NCBI RefSeq assembly: GCF_963678975.1
Contig: NC_089285.1
Location: 3,074,531 to 3,138,530 of the forward strand
DNA: 64,000 nucleotides
Direction: 5' to 3'
DNA from: Dysidea avara
Lineage: Eukaryota; Porifera; Demospongiae; Dictyoceratida; Dysideidae
In this document: in pieces, positions 11,676 through 23,060 of the stretch
Layout: each line of letters begins with the position of its first letter
Position numbering within the stretch: the stretch's first letter is position 1
Notes under the pieces: generated by a model
Told to the model about the DNA's origin: nothing
The model's input: only the letters and a program-made list of their open reading frames with translations
Databases searched by the model: none
Program-made: the position numbers and the translations under genes

Positions 11676-13104
11676 ATGTGAAAGTGCTGAGGAGGTTGAC
11701 ACTCAAAAGTCAAAGGTAGTTTAACAACGTGTGGTTACTTCGATGTATTATTTTTAGGCAGGTATGTGGTCGTTTCGTGTCTGGGGCGAGACTTGTGCTG
11801 GCACAAGGACAGGCATCATTGATCACCCCTGACCGCCCCGTCGCTACAACAGAGAGAAACGTTCGTCATTCTGATTTTTAAAACAGGTATTAGCTCTCAA
11901 ACGTGAAACGGTGCTTGTGTTTTCTGCTAGTTTAGCGTGGCCAGACTCTTCGCGCTGTACTTGTCAGTTGCGGATTATAAGTTGGTGTGATTTACATATC
12001 AAAGCTCGACACTGTTCAAGTAAAACCAGAGCTCACCACCTGCTTCACCATTACACTCTAATTATAAAAAACGATTATACGCGCATGCGTACATTTTGGC
12101 ACGTCGAGTCTTAGACCACAAATTGCTTGTTAAGGCTTAGCAGCACAAGTGCTGAAGGTCTAGGACACCTGGTTGTGACTACAGCTTGTTATATGAATGG
12201 CAACTTTTTTAGTTCACTTACTGCTTTAACTTTGTGTACATCGTACTGTCCTAGCAGTGTTCCTTCTTCCGTAGTGTTGTTGATTGCCACACAGTAAAAT
12301 TTGAATTGCTCACGAGTTGTTGATTCCTTTATCAAGTCAAACTCACGTAGTGCCATCCTTGCTTATAATCTTCAATTGATAAGTGTCACATGGGCAGTAG
12401 GGTCCGGCCATGCAATACTAGTTTTCTGCATGCACGTTGCATGTCAAGGAGGTGTCATGAAGGAGATCTGTGAACTCAAAATTAATGGTCAAGGCCACAA
12501 AATTGCTGTACAGTAGATCAAGAGTCAAAATGAGATGAATTAAAATCCCATGATCAAAAAAACATTAGTGTACAGAACTAACTCGCAAGATGTAAGGATC
12601 TCCAATGATGTTACAATCTTCAGCAGACATTTTGCTGCAATTGTAAAGGATCTTCCAGAGCTATCAGTAGCATGCACCAGTGCTTTGGAAAGAGGGAACA
12701 AAGTAGCAGTTGAGAAGAAACACAAGTAAAAAGGTGAATTTACTGATAGATGGATATAGTCACAGTTCAAGCCCATTCAACACTTTGACTCTGATTGCTG
12801 CAGTGCTTGCCCAGGTGACACCTCCTTGCATGTGTGATAGTAACCTTATTTCACAGAACATAATGATATTGTATGCATTGTTTGCTGATAAGTGATCTGT
12901 GTGTTCAAAACACCTCATACATGTCATCAAAATATTGAGGATGTGACTAAAACTCAATAATGACTGGTAAACTGACTTTGAAATAGACTGGCTTATGTAA
13001 GCCTAAAGGTCACAGTATAGCATCCAAAACACACTACTGAGCACAATAAATGTATTTGTTGAACAAGTATGATTACAAGGTACCCTCGAACTGATTATAC
13101 AGTG
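11676..13104. other. Non-coding stretch with dispersed repeat copy B
   Basis: It contains the partner of the 9.8-10.0 kb repeat (12440-12625), and at 12135-12180 a GCACAAGTGCTGAAGGTCTA block that also occurs near 61716-61770. Small ORFs overlap on both strands with no domain signal, and I do not support any of them. Confidence 0.4.
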
Positions 13105-13335
13105 CAGCCTTCAAAAAGCCTGGGTGAAAAAAAAAGTGAATCAAAGGTGGCAGCCATGGAATGGTTGGTTATAAAGCTTGATCCTTTTTTCATGGATTTC
13201 ACTTTTTGTATATCCCAAAGCCAACCATTAAAAGTAACTCGTTACATATTACTTGCAACTAAACTATTTAGTTACAGTTACATACGTATCACCCATATAA
13301 TAAATAATATTACGTATTACATTACTTTGTGTCCA
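13105..13335. repeat. Solo copy of the 34.4-kb palindrome arm plus an AGTAACT-type repeat
   Basis: CAGCCTTCAAAAAGCC through GGTGGCAGCCATGGAATGG corresponds to one arm of the palindrome at 34339-34670. It is followed by AAAGTAACTCGTTACA-type sequence of the same family as 23640-23820 and the ends of the element at 45-48 kb. Confidence 0.55.
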
Positions 13336-13544
13336 CAGCCTTAAGCTGTCGCATGTGAAACTACCATCTTATCACATGCAATCTGCATTGTTGTACAATG
13401 TGCAAACCTTGGTTACCATACAGAAGAAAACTTTGGCGATCAAAACTTTGGCGAATCAGTAATGATTTGCCAAAGTTTTTGACCGCTAAATTCTAAGATT
13501 ATCTCGTGAACAAACACGTGTGTACTATTAAAATCTGATATGTC

Positions 13545-15699
13545 ATGTCGATTCTAAAGTATTTTAAGCGCACTGACAGTAAGTTTCGTCCCTCTGCAAG
13601 TGTTTTACCAGATCCTACAGGGCCATTAAGCTCGTCAATTTTGATGGGAGCGATCACTTCGGCAAACAAACGAGTTGCTGATGTAATAGATACGTCAGCC
13701 AATAGTAAGAAAGCAGCAGAAGACCATATCAGACACTGATGTCAACTCAAAAACTGCTAGTTGCCCGGAGGGCTGTGGAATATGGGACAACAATTGCCAT
13801 GAAGTTCTTCGCAAAGAAATATCCAGAACTGTTGAAGCAGCTGAATGAAACTAGCGTTCATCGGCTAAAGAACTTGTATCAAGAGTATCTGCAAGTCAAG
13901 GGTGATGTTCCCAGTGAAAAAGAGTTGAAGAATTTTCTTCAAAAAAAAAATGGCCGTCCTCTGAAGATAGGAGAAGAACTGGACAAGCAAGTCAGAGATA
14001 TGTCACCTATATGAGATCTACTGGAACAGTTGTTAATACCGCAGTAGTCATATTATGTGCTGAAGGTATTCTGATGCATGAAGACATAATCTTGTTGTCA
14101 AGAGTAGATCTGAACAAAGGCTGGGTGCAATATACACTTCACCGAATGGGCTTTGTTAAGCGCAAAGCAACTACAAAGGCTAAAGTCACCGTGGAAAATT
14201 TTGTTGAATTGGAACTCTGATATTTGCTGGAAATCAAGAAAGTAATAGTAATGAATGAAATTCCAGCAGAGCTAGTAATTAATTTTGACCAAACGGGCTT
14301 AAATATTGTGCCAACCTCGGGTTGGACTATGGAGGCTGACGGAAGTAAAAGAGTTGAAGCCATTGGGAAAGATAATAAGTGACAGCTCACAGCAGTATTG
14401 GCTGGTACACTTAACGGAGATTTCTTGCCTTCCCAGATAATTTATCAAGGTACAACTCCACGCTGCTTACCTAAATATGAAATTCCAAAAAATGGCACAT
14501 GAGACAATGACAGAATATTTAGACAATGTCCTGATACTGTATGTTGCAGAGAAAAGGGAGAGTCTTAATCTTTCTGAAGATTATCCAGTCTTAGCTATTT
14601 TTGATAATTTTAAGGGTCAGTGCACCTCAGCCTTTCTCACACAATTGGATCACAACACCAACGTGGTGCTTGTTCCACCTAACCACACTAATAGTTTGAA
14701 GCCCCTTGATGTCAGTGTGAACAACTTGATGGTGTGCTACTTCTAAAAACCAGGCACCCATGCAATTAATACTATCCCATTCTAACTAAATTAATCAGCC
14801 ATGTATATAATTCATGTTATAGGTATTATTAATTCAGCTAGATAATTAGAATTTGTAAATTCTGTAATTCAGTGTATTTCGTAATTCATGAATTATTTTG
14901 TAATTTGATAATTATGTTGTTATGCACTGCTAAGGAAGCGCAACTATAACAAATCGCTTTAAACTGCAAATTACGCATAGAAGTGTCTTCTCAACTGTTT
15001 TATAGTGTGTCTATCGTGTTTTCTCGTGCAAATTGTATAGAGAAAGCCTTGAGGCTGCCCTTCAGTTTCGTTTGCGTAAGTACAGATAACGCCCCCCTTT
15101 CAACCCAAAGGATTCGCTACCTCTGGTAGCTTAAGAGGCCTTCGGTGTTGTTTAAATGTCTATAAAACCGAAAGGGAAGGCCGTTCAAGAAGTATATGAA
15201 GAGTCACCATACCCATATTTCAGACCACACGAAGAAGAAACCACCTCAAAGCGAAGTTTATGTGTGTGGAAGTTTAATACAGACTTAATTTAGTTTTCAA
15301 TTCCTACATGTTGGCTGTTTTTTATCATTTTTAACATTTTTTGCTCACGTGGGTGCGTACGGACAAACAAACATAGGTAGGTAGGCACACACACGTTTTT
15401 ACGAAAACAATTTCAGTAAACCAGGCACGCGCCAACAGCCGGCCTTTGGCTGGCTATGGGTGCGTGCCTGGTTTAACAAGGCAGTGAAAAACCAACTTTG
15501 TGCTGAGTTTCAGCGTTGGCATGCCCGCCAAGTATGCCAACAACACCAAGAGGGACAGAGGAAACCCATCGACTTGAAAATGAGTGCCGTGAAGCCACTG
15601 AGTGCAAGTTGGATTGTGTCTGCATGTAGTTATGTAAAGAACAACCCAGAGATTATCATTAATGGTTTCGAGGGGTCTGGGATTGTTTCTTGCATCTAG
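13545..15699 (+). pseudogene. Pogo-like (DDE_1) transposase, decayed and split by a nested insertion
   Basis: The reading starts at MSILKYFKRTDSKF and crosses at least three frames. A helix-turn-helix-like segment around 13739-14014 (SVHRLKNLYQEYL, PLKIGEELDKQV) precedes the catalytic core: INFDQTGLNIVPTSGW near 14280-14330 holds the first Asp, and AIFDNFKGQCTSAFL plus VPPNHTNSLKPLDVSVN near 14600-14725 hold the second. After the insertion the frame resumes at 15474 with KAVKNQL and ends GFEGSGIV at about 15690. Nonsense TGA codons at about 14218 and 14380 are the kind produced by CGA-to-TGA change at CpG. DDE_1 cores in pogo/CENP-B relatives show the same order of blocks. It is not functional as read. 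Confidence 0.8.
14747..15474. mobile_element. Nested 728-bp non-autonomous element inside the transposase
   Basis: The left end AAACCAGGCACCCATGC and the right end GGGTGCGTGCCTGGTTT are inverted repeats. The right end is also a hairpin (15418-15474) in which AAACCAGGCACGC folds onto GCGTGCCTGGTTT around AGCCGGCCTTTGGCTGGCT. Transposase coding text stops at GTGAAC before it and resumes with AAGGCAGTG after it. About 25 bp before the left end is also foreign to the transposase, so the exact edge is uncertain. It contains no gene. Confidence 0.7.
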
Positions 15700-15875
15700 T
15701 TGCTATGTATATTAATAGACTAGCATGAGTGTTATAAACTCTTTTCCAATTATTGCAACATTATTATTAATTTGTAAGAATACAATTAAAAGAATGATTA
15801 GAAATGTATCAACAGCAAATGTTTACAAATTAAAGTGATTGTTATTAATGTTACTTGGAGTGCATGGAAATGGCG

Positions 15876-17345
15876 TCATTTCTTGTTTTGTAAAACATTC
15901 CGAGACCTCATCTTTTGTTGCATGTATTTCAGTTTACTAGGGCGTTTATTGAACACCAAGGCCACAGCAAACGCTATTGCAAACAACCCACAATCCTTTC
16001 CACCAATTTATTTTTGACATCTGCTCATAATGATCCTTATATTTTCTGTGTCACATTAATACAGACCACGAACGACTGCCTCAGTTTCTTTGTCACAGTT
16101 AGTGAAAACAGAATCAAGCACTCTAACCCCACCTTCCTTACAGTTAATGGTAGAAACAGTTATTCAATGGTGTCTTGTTGAGCAATGTACAATCTGAACA
16201 CTATCCTCAATTTCTGAAATTTTTCTTTGTACAATGTTGTACGTAGCCCATTAATCTTTTTGATGCTTCTCCTTTAGTAATTGCTGAGCATAATTGATTT
16301 CAGTGTTCTCCGATGATGATTTTCTCTGCATCAAATATCTTTTGCTTTTTGGCTGATGGTTTGTCAACACTACAACTTTCTGTAATATCCAGGGGGGGGG
16401 GGGGGGGGGGGTAGGACAAGCCCATGTGAATGTGTAATAACATTGCGCAAGTACCGAAAGTATTTCACGTGAGATGAATAGACCCTGCACAAAAAGTAGA
16501 GGAAGGGGATTGACGGGGATTAATACATATTTTAATTTTACTTAGTTTGTTGTGTGCAATGCTGTGATTCACAATTGGAAAAATGCTGCCTTCATGGAGT
16601 AATTAGACTTACAACAATGACGATGTGTGGCAGTGACGACTTTCACATCAACAGTAACAGTGGTCATCAACGATTACAATGCAATCGTTTTTTGTACGAT
16701 CTATTAATTTCAACAGGTAGTATGACTACGTTTAAAGTTTAAAATGGATATTTTTGTTAGCGCTACATAGTGCACATGGTCATGTCCTACCCCCCTGTGT
16801 AATATCTATACTCAGATCTGATAAACGGTCATCTATCTTTAACATCGGTGCCGGAGGATTAATTGGAACATCAATGTCAATGTGTGTAGAGCTTGAAGAC
16901 TGATCTTCACTTTGGTTACTCACCATTGGTGCAACAACTTTGCTTGACAGCGTTGTAGTACGGGTACACTCGGAAATACATGTTTATAATGTAGATTCTG
17001 ACTGTTGCCTCGCCTTGCCTGCTTCATTTAAATTACTTGCAGCGAACTTCAAAATGCAAGGTATTTAAAGTCCACCTTGTGGCAAATCAGACAAGTATCT
17101 ATGGGAACCACTTACAAAGCAGATGATACTACCACCACGCCTGAAAAATATCGAACATATGGCAGAAATTTTTCTTGGGACGTACCCAACAGTTTTAATG
17201 TCTCCTTCGATTGCCATGGCATAGGTGTCATAGCAATTGCCAATCTCTCCGCAAATCAAACTTCCACCAATACTTGGATTCTGCCAAATACTTTTATATT
17301 CATCGAATCATAGACTCCACAGAAAATCCCATTGTTGTCATCTTT
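15876..17345 (-). pseudogene. Cargo gene: HIRAN-like domain joined to an Ulp1/C48-like cysteine protease, decayed
   Basis: Read on the minus strand from 17345. A HIRAN-like domain spans about 17320-17040 (SIWQNPSIGGSLICGEIGN, VGYVPRKISAICSIFFRRGG, YLSDLPQGGL), interrupted by TAA at 17067. A Ser/Asp-rich linker follows (about 16990-16800). After a 20-base C tract there is a basic stretch, and then near 16330 ENTEINYAQQLLKE. The protease part is at 16170-15880: STRHHWITVSTINCKEGG (catalytic His), VRVLDSVF (Asp), and IGGKDCGLFAIAFAVAL (Cys after Asp, before Gly). This His-Asp-Cys order is that of the Ulp1/SENP-like C48 family that removes ubiquitin-like modifiers. Several frameshifts and stops make it a relic. 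The end is TGA at 15878-15876. Confidence 0.7.
16392..16411 (+). repeat. Pure G20 homopolymer
   Basis: Twenty consecutive G residues lie in the cargo pseudogene (C20 on its coding strand), an expansion consistent with relaxed selection. G-quadruplex formation is possible. Confidence 0.95.
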
Positions 17346-17639
17346 GCTAAATCGCAAAATGGAATCACACTTGCACCTGGGCACAAACGGCACACGTGGA
17401 GCTGCACTAATTTACATTTTGAGCTTTAATTAGAATCTCGAAGCTAATTACTAATTTGCCAAACTTTTATTCGCCAAAATTCCACTATTGTAAATTCACA
17501 AAACTTTTTTGATTGCCAAAGTTTTCTTCCGTACGGTATAAGTAAGAAGCTGGTGAATAAGCTTCATTCAGTAGGCTTTGTTACTTCGTTGCGGCTAGGC
17601 ATCGCTTCATTGTAGCTACCCTTACAAAAATGTACATGT

Positions 17640-17905
17640 AAACTACATGCAAACAATTTGCATGCTGAATGCAATCTGCTCACAAGCAGATGTTTATATG
17701 CACAAGTATAAGATTTGGCCCATTTGCATGCAAACCAAGATTTGCAAGCAGCATGCATGAACTTGTTTGTGAGCAAATGTTTGTAATTCACACGCATCCC
17801 TTGGCTTGTATGCTTGTGCATGCATGCGCTTGCAAACATATGCATGCATACTGCTTTCAAGTGCATTCAAACCGCTTTTGAGTGCTTGCAAACTGCTTAC
17901 ATGTA
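17640..17905. repeat. Left subterminal repeat array of the En/Spm-like element
   Basis: There are many copies, in both orientations, of GCATGCAA, TTTGCATGC, TTGCAAGC and AAGTGC within 260 bp. This is the position where En/Spm-type accessory proteins bind. ORFs across this stretch are low-complexity artefacts. Confidence 0.75.
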
Positions 17906-17969
17906 CTGTATTACTGAAATTCTAATAATATAGCATGGTTACAATAAGGTATCGTATATACACACATAA

Positions 17970-18116
17970 CTATTTCTTAAGGGTCCTTCTTGCACCAGCA
18001 CAAGCACTGTTGATGATGATGTTCATTTCTCCTTCCTTGATTTTCTCATTCTGGTAGTTACTCAGTATAAGGTCTGTAATGATAAGGAATATGTCACCGC
18101 AAGTAAATTTGAAATT
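17970..18116 (-). other. In-frame continuation of the BEN domain beyond a single TAG
   Basis: Exactly 49 codons separate the two stops, with no other interruption. The text continues plausibly (NFKFTCGDIF, NIIINSACAGARRTLK) as the C-terminal helices of a BEN domain. This supports one recent nonsense change, or readthrough, rather than general decay. Confidence 0.55.
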
Positions 18117-19428
18117 CTACATAGCTTTGAGGGCATTTAGCTTCAATGTACTGAGTGCCGTTGTGGTAGAGTTCTTCCTTCCCACTGCACATGATCCTGC
18201 CAAAGTATCCATGCCAAACACTATTACTAAAATCTTTCTCAAAGCCACTCTCCACCCTGGAGCGCTTGACAGGATCATGTGCACAGTCAGCTCTTGCTCT
18301 CTTGACAGTTCCAATACACTTGGCATACTGGTACTAGAATCACCACCTGTAGCATTACCAGAAACCATTGCAGCTTCAAGATGTTTTACTCTCTCCTCTA
18401 AAGAGTGGTACAGTGCTAAAAGATCGGGAGCTTCCTGTTGTGGAGGAGGATAGGCAGGATACGGATAGAAGCTATGATTGGCCATACCAGAACCTGTAAT
18501 TATATGTATACAACATGTTGATAACTGTGACAATTTTATATGTATATTAATTATTACCATAATAAAAGTTGTCAAAATGTTGCCATTGTGTAGGGAAACC
18601 AGGATTATCTGGACTATTGAACGCTCCGCCCCCATGAGGTGTGCCATGTCCAGTGGTGGTGGTACATCCAGTTGAGGTGGTGGCGGTGGTACGTCCAGTT
18701 GAGGCAGTGGTGGTGGTACGTCCAGTTGAGGTGGTGGCGGTGGTACGTCCAGTTGAGGTGGTGGCGGTGGTACGTCCAGTTGAGGCGGTGGTGGTGGTAC
18801 GTCCAGTTGAGGTGGCGATCGTACTGATACTTCTGACTACACTGGTAGCAGTCGTAAAACTAATCACAGCCGCAGAACTAGTCACAGTCGTAGAACTGGT
18901 CATAGTGGTGTTACTTCGAGCCACTGTAGTGGCATTGCTTCGGACCGCTGGTGCTGCTGTACTCCTAGGATTGACTGACAGTGTGGCAGTACTAGTGTTA
19001 ATATTTAGTGCAGGGAGATTCAGAGGTGGTGGCAGTGGCGGAACATCATCATCATCATCATCATCACCAAGAATCTCTTCCTCAATTTGTTTGTCCACAG
19101 CAGACTTCTTACTAAGTTTTTTTTTCTTGTGAATAGCTGGACTAGCACTATTCCTGGAATTGTAATCGTTCATCTCTAGCTTCAGTGTTTTAGCGTCATT
19201 TCCTGAATAAACAGGAAGTTACGGTAAGTATATAACTGAGGTGAAATTTTACAAGTTTGGTTAATGCTTACCTACTGAAATGATTTTCGCTTCGTAATAT
19301 CTGCCTTTCCATTTAACTGTAACATCCTGTTTCGGAGCGAAAATACCCTTCTTAACGTCTTTACGTTTAATTATGCTGGTCTTTTGGCAGCCAGCCCACA
19401 AGACAAACGTGTCGGAATATTCCGCCAT
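18117..19428 (-). CDS. BEN-domain protein with chromo/tudor-like N-terminus, three exons; putative accessory factor of the element
   Basis: Exon 1 (19428-19272) starts MAEYSDTFVLWAG and holds VTVKWKGRYYEAKIISV, a small beta-barrel-like segment like those at the start of many BEN proteins. Exon 2 (19202-18558) has a Lys patch and an Asp7 run, then a Thr-rich tandem repeat. Exon 3 (18493-18117) has a Tyr/Pro-rich part, a short helix (SLEERVKHLEAAM) and the start of a BEN domain: MILSSAPGWRVALRKIL, SCAVGRKNS, ALSTLKLNALKAM. Splice sites are GTAAGC/TTCAG and GTAATA/TTACAG. TAG at 18119-18117 falls inside the BEN domain. The same frame then stays open for 48 codons to TAG at 17972-17970, so either the last part was recently lost or the stop is bypassed. 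BEN domains bind DNA, which suits recognition of the subterminal repeats. Confidence 0.7.
18656..18820. repeat. 30-bp tandem repeat in the BEN gene coding region
   Basis: About five copies encode a ten-residue STGRTTATTS-like unit on the minus strand. The opposite-strand ORFs over it (rich in Val or Trp/Tyr) are shadows. Confidence 0.85.
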
Positions 19429-19668
19429 TCTATCGTCTAACTGCTTTACCGGTGCGAACTACGTCGTTAACAACAGGTGCAGGCTATTATAATGAGCGCT
19501 CTTTTTTTTAAATTAGCTGATGATTGGCTTGTATTAAATGGCGCGGGTATTGCGTAATTGGGTAGCGCCAAGCTTTCATTGCGCGGCTTACCTTAATGGC
19601 GGAGAGAAAGTGAAAACGAAAAAGTTTCGTACAAGGGATACTTGGAGTCAGATAATCCAATTTCCTCT
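19429..19668. promoter_or_regulatory. Divergent intergenic region between the BEN and transposase genes
   Basis: The 240 bp between the two start codons must hold both promoters. It is more GC- and CpG-rich than its surroundings (GTAGCGCC, ATTGCGCGGC). No TATA box is clear. Confidence 0.5.
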
Positions 19669-22600
19669 ATGCCGAGAAGAACACGACATCGCTACATCAA
19701 AGCGCTCGAGGGAAATTCATTAGAAGGTGATAATTATGTTGTGACTTACCATAATTTACATAGGTGGTTATGTTTACAGCCAGCGGTTTACAAGTTGACT
19801 TACCACAGACAATTACCCACGCATTCCAAGATGACCAAACTCCACCAGGTGCCACTATATGACTAGATAGCTGTATAGCCCCACATAACTAACTTGCACA
19901 TAAATGGAACAGTTACTACTATAGCTACACTGTAAAAGATCATAACATCAAAATATTTTGGTGGCTTTTCATTTCTGTGCAAGTATTATGTGAGACTTTA
20001 CTGTTCAGTTGATAATGATACAATACACACAATTACAGAACAGTTATCTGGTCGATGTGAGGAATCACAGTCAAGTTCCGATGATTTGCAGCCGTATAAT
20101 GAATGCCCTGGTGATAACCACCAGCACTTTGAGCACCCTGATATAGATAACCAGCACTGTGAACACCCAAATGATGACCATTATTTCGAATGCCCTGATG
20201 ATGACCAGTTCCCTGATGATGACCAGTTCCCTGATGATGACCAGTCCCCTGATGATGACCAGTACTCTGACTATGATCAGTACTTTGAATGCCCTGATGA
20301 TGACCAGTACTTTGAACACCCTGATGATGACCAGTACTTTGAGCGCCCTGATGATGAAGAACACAATGAAGAGGAGCACACTGAGAATGATAGACCACCA
20401 ACTGATGATGATCCAGATAATGATCCATTGCTCCCAAATGATACTCCTCTTTATGCAGGTGCTTCCATCACTGTCAATGTAACAATGGTACTTTTGTTGG
20501 CATTTGCAGTTCGCCATAAGCTAACCAATGAGGCCATATCTGATTTACTATACCTCATCCATACCATCTGCCCACAACCTAATAAAGCTTGCACATCTTT
20601 GTTCAAGTTAAAAAAATTTTTTTCTAGCTTAATTATCCCAGTACATTTTTGTTATTACTGTTCCAAATGTTTAAATCCCATCAGCAATATTGCGACCTCT
20701 GCATGCTCTGTTTACAAAATGGCTTTTAGTTCTATAAAGGATTTCAAATATTTTGTTCATTTTTCGGTTAGTGACCAAATCAAGTCCCTTTTTACTAGGA
20801 AACGTTTTTTTACTAATATACAACATCATTTTTTGAGGGTCAAAGTAAACGAAAGTAATTATGAAGATATATATGATGGCAGCCTGTACCAGGAACTCAT
20901 GTTACCAAATGGAGTACTTTCATCTAAAAACAACATTTCATTGACATGGAATGTAGATGGTTTACCACTTTTTAAGTCCTCCAAATTTAGCTTGTGGCCT
21001 CTGTATTTTGTCATAAATGAGCTACCTTACAAGCTGCGGAAACTTAAGGAAAACATGATAATTGCTGGTCTCTGGTTTGGTGAAAGCAAGTCAAATACGA
21101 ATATTTATTTAAAGCCAATAGTTAAGGAACTAATGGTATTGGAACAACATGGAGTTGAGTAAAGCCGCCTCTGTGTAGTTCATTTGTTTCCAAAGCAATT
21201 TTATTAGCTGGAACTTGTGATTTACCTGCCAAGTGTTTAGTATTGAATTGCATACAGTTCAATGGAGAGTTTGGCTGCAGTAAGTGCCTGGAACCAGGAA
21301 TTACACTTACAACAAGTGCGCGTGGCCACACACATGTTTACCCCTATAACAATTTGTGTTCAGATGGACATTGCCTAAATCGAACAAAAGTGACACACGA
21401 TGAAAATATCAGGAAGGCACTTAGAGAGGGTTTGATAGTTGATGGAGTGAAAGGTCCATCATGGTTGATGAAATTAATGCACTATGATATCATTAGAGGC
21501 ACCAGTATTGACTATATGCACTGTGTCTTACTGGGTGTTATGAAGTTGTTGATGTCACTTTGGTTTAACTCAGTGCACAACCATGAAAGATACTATTTGG
21601 GAAGGAAAGTTGGCATAGTAGACCAACGTCTTAGTGAAATTAATCCACCATCTATCATTACCAGAAGACCACGTGGATCAGAGCATTTCAAATTTTACAA
21701 GGCTTCAGAGTATCGATCCTTTTTACTTTATTATTCTTTGCCTGTATTACACGACATTTTACCACCAGAATATTGGAACCACTATGCATGTTTTGTAGTA
21801 TCTATTTACAACTTAACACAACAGTCTATTTCTGATGAGCAGCTGCAATATTGTGAACAAACAATTAAACAGTTTTGTTGCAAATTTGAACAATTGTATG
21901 GAAGGCGATACATGTCTGCAAACATCCACTTGTTACTTCACTTGACTCAGTGTGTAAGAGAATTAGGGCCACTGTGGGTACACTCGTGTTTTTATTTTGA
22001 AAGCCAGAATGGTATTTTGAAGTCATTGGTGCATGGAACACAGCATGTAGAGAAGCAAATAATTTCTTCTTTTTCATACCAAAAAAATTTGCCTTCACTT
22101 GCCAATGAATTAATACCAGAGGACAGTATTTACATGGAGGTATTTGATCAGCTGCATCTTTGCCGTCATGTTCCAAAGCATAATTGTACAAAGATTTTTG
22201 ATGATGTGTACTTGCTAGGAAAACCTACAAATCCAACACTAACGCAATCCGAAGTGAATGCCTGTATCGATTATGATATAAGTAGTTGCATAATATATTC
22301 ACGGATAAAAGTGAATGATATACTTATTCATGCATGCTACTGGAACAGAGGAAAGAAAAGTAATTCTGCTATAGCTTATTACAATAAAGATCATAGCAAG
22401 ATTGAATATGGTATTGTCCAAAAAATTGTATACATTTTCCACTGCAATGAGATTTTCTTACTTGTAACACAACTTGCAGCACACAGCACTTCTCTTTCAC
22501 TTGGTGGACACAGAATTCCTCACATATTAACTTGTAATCCTCCATCAGATTTAGATGTTGTAACCGTCAAGGTAACTGACATTTGTAGCCCTTGTGTTTT

Positions 22601-22670
22601 CATGTCTTTTACTGATGTAACTGATAAAACCTTTATTTCTGTATTAGCCAATGTATTAGAGAGAGACTAG
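19669..22670 (+). CDS. TNP2-like (Transposase_21 type) En/Spm transposase, one frameshift
   Basis: The likely start is MPRRTRHRYIKALEG at 19669, followed by an intron of uncertain edges before the long frame beginning about 19990. An Asp-rich repeat (20190-20350) leads into the conserved part. ISLTWNVDGLPLFKSS (about 20938-20985) is the TNP2 signature with a candidate catalytic Asp, and LWPLYFVINELPYKLRK and AGLWFGESKS follow. The frame ends TAA at 21162, but the next frame continues at once with SKAILLAGTCDLPAKCLV, GCSKCLEPG, DYMHCVLLGVMK (candidate second Asp) and SCFYFESQNGILKSL (candidate Glu). A single missing base near 21158 (GTTGAG then TAAAG) explains the break; the rest is clean to 22670. 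It cuts and pastes the element at its inverted ends. It is either recently dead or a sequencing slip. Confidence 0.8.
20190..20360 (+). repeat. Acidic tandem repeat in the transposase N-terminus
   Basis: CCTGATGATGACCAGT-type units, 15 and 30 bp, encode repeats of PDDDQF and PDDDQYFE. It is the probable source of the Asp/Gln-rich linker. Antisense ORFs here (GHHQG repeats) are shadows. Confidence 0.85.
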
Positions 22671-22792
22671 AGTTTTAAATGTACACTGTGTATACTTTAT
22701 ATAAAATTAAGTATTGCTTTATATGCTAATTAACTGTTAATTTATCAAATTATATAGCATAATTCTACCTGCTATCAAACACTACTAAATTG

Positions 22793-23060
22793 TTTGCATA
22801 CAAATTGATAGCCCATTAATAGCGTAGTTCTGCTATTGGTTGCTATTAAATTGTTTGCATGTAAATTGATAGCACATTAATAGCACAGTTCTGCTATCAT
22901 TTGCTATTAAATTGTTTGCATGTAAATTGATAGCACATTAATAGCGTAGTTCTGCTATCATTTGCTATTAAATTATCTGCATGTAAATTGATAGCACATT
23001 AATAGCGTAGTTCTGCTATCAGTTGCTATTAAATTGTTTGCATGCAATTTGGTTGCATAA
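22793..23060. repeat. Right subterminal array: 61-bp tandem repeat, about four copies
   Basis: Each unit contains TTTGCATGTAAATTGATAGC then CATTAATAGC, AGTTCTGCTATC and TTGCTATTAAATTG. The first two starts are 22793 and 22854. The TTTGCATG core is shared with the left array, as expected for binding sites of an accessory protein. Confidence 0.85.

Larger units (their letters stand above)
13416..17536. mobile_element. Pogo-like Tc1/mariner element, 4.1 kb, with convergent cargo gene
   Basis: The left end is CCATACAGAAGAAAACTTTG; the complement of the right end is CCGTACGGAAGAAAACTTTG, followed on both sides by GCRATCAAAA. TA dinucleotides flank both ends (13414-13415 and 17537-17538), the duplication expected of the superfamily. 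Inside are a + strand DDE transposase remnant (13545-15699), a nested element (14747-15474) and a - strand HIRAN/Ulp1 gene remnant (15876-17345). Both genes run toward the middle. The carriage of a second, non-transposase gene within the inverted repeats is the notable feature. Confidence 0.75.

Noticed and set aside
17564..17891. Cys/His/Ala-rich ORFs on both strands (cysteine-rich peptide look)
   Set aside because: Caused by the GCATGC/TTGCAA subterminal repeats of the En/Spm-like element.
18639..19132. Val-rich and Trp/Tyr-rich ORFs on the + strand
   Set aside because: Shadows of the Thr-rich tandem repeat in the BEN gene, whose minus-strand exons have splice sites and domain text.
20033..20517. 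GHHQG-type and Ile/Val-rich minus ORFs
   Set aside because: Antisense to the Asp-rich repeat of the transposase.
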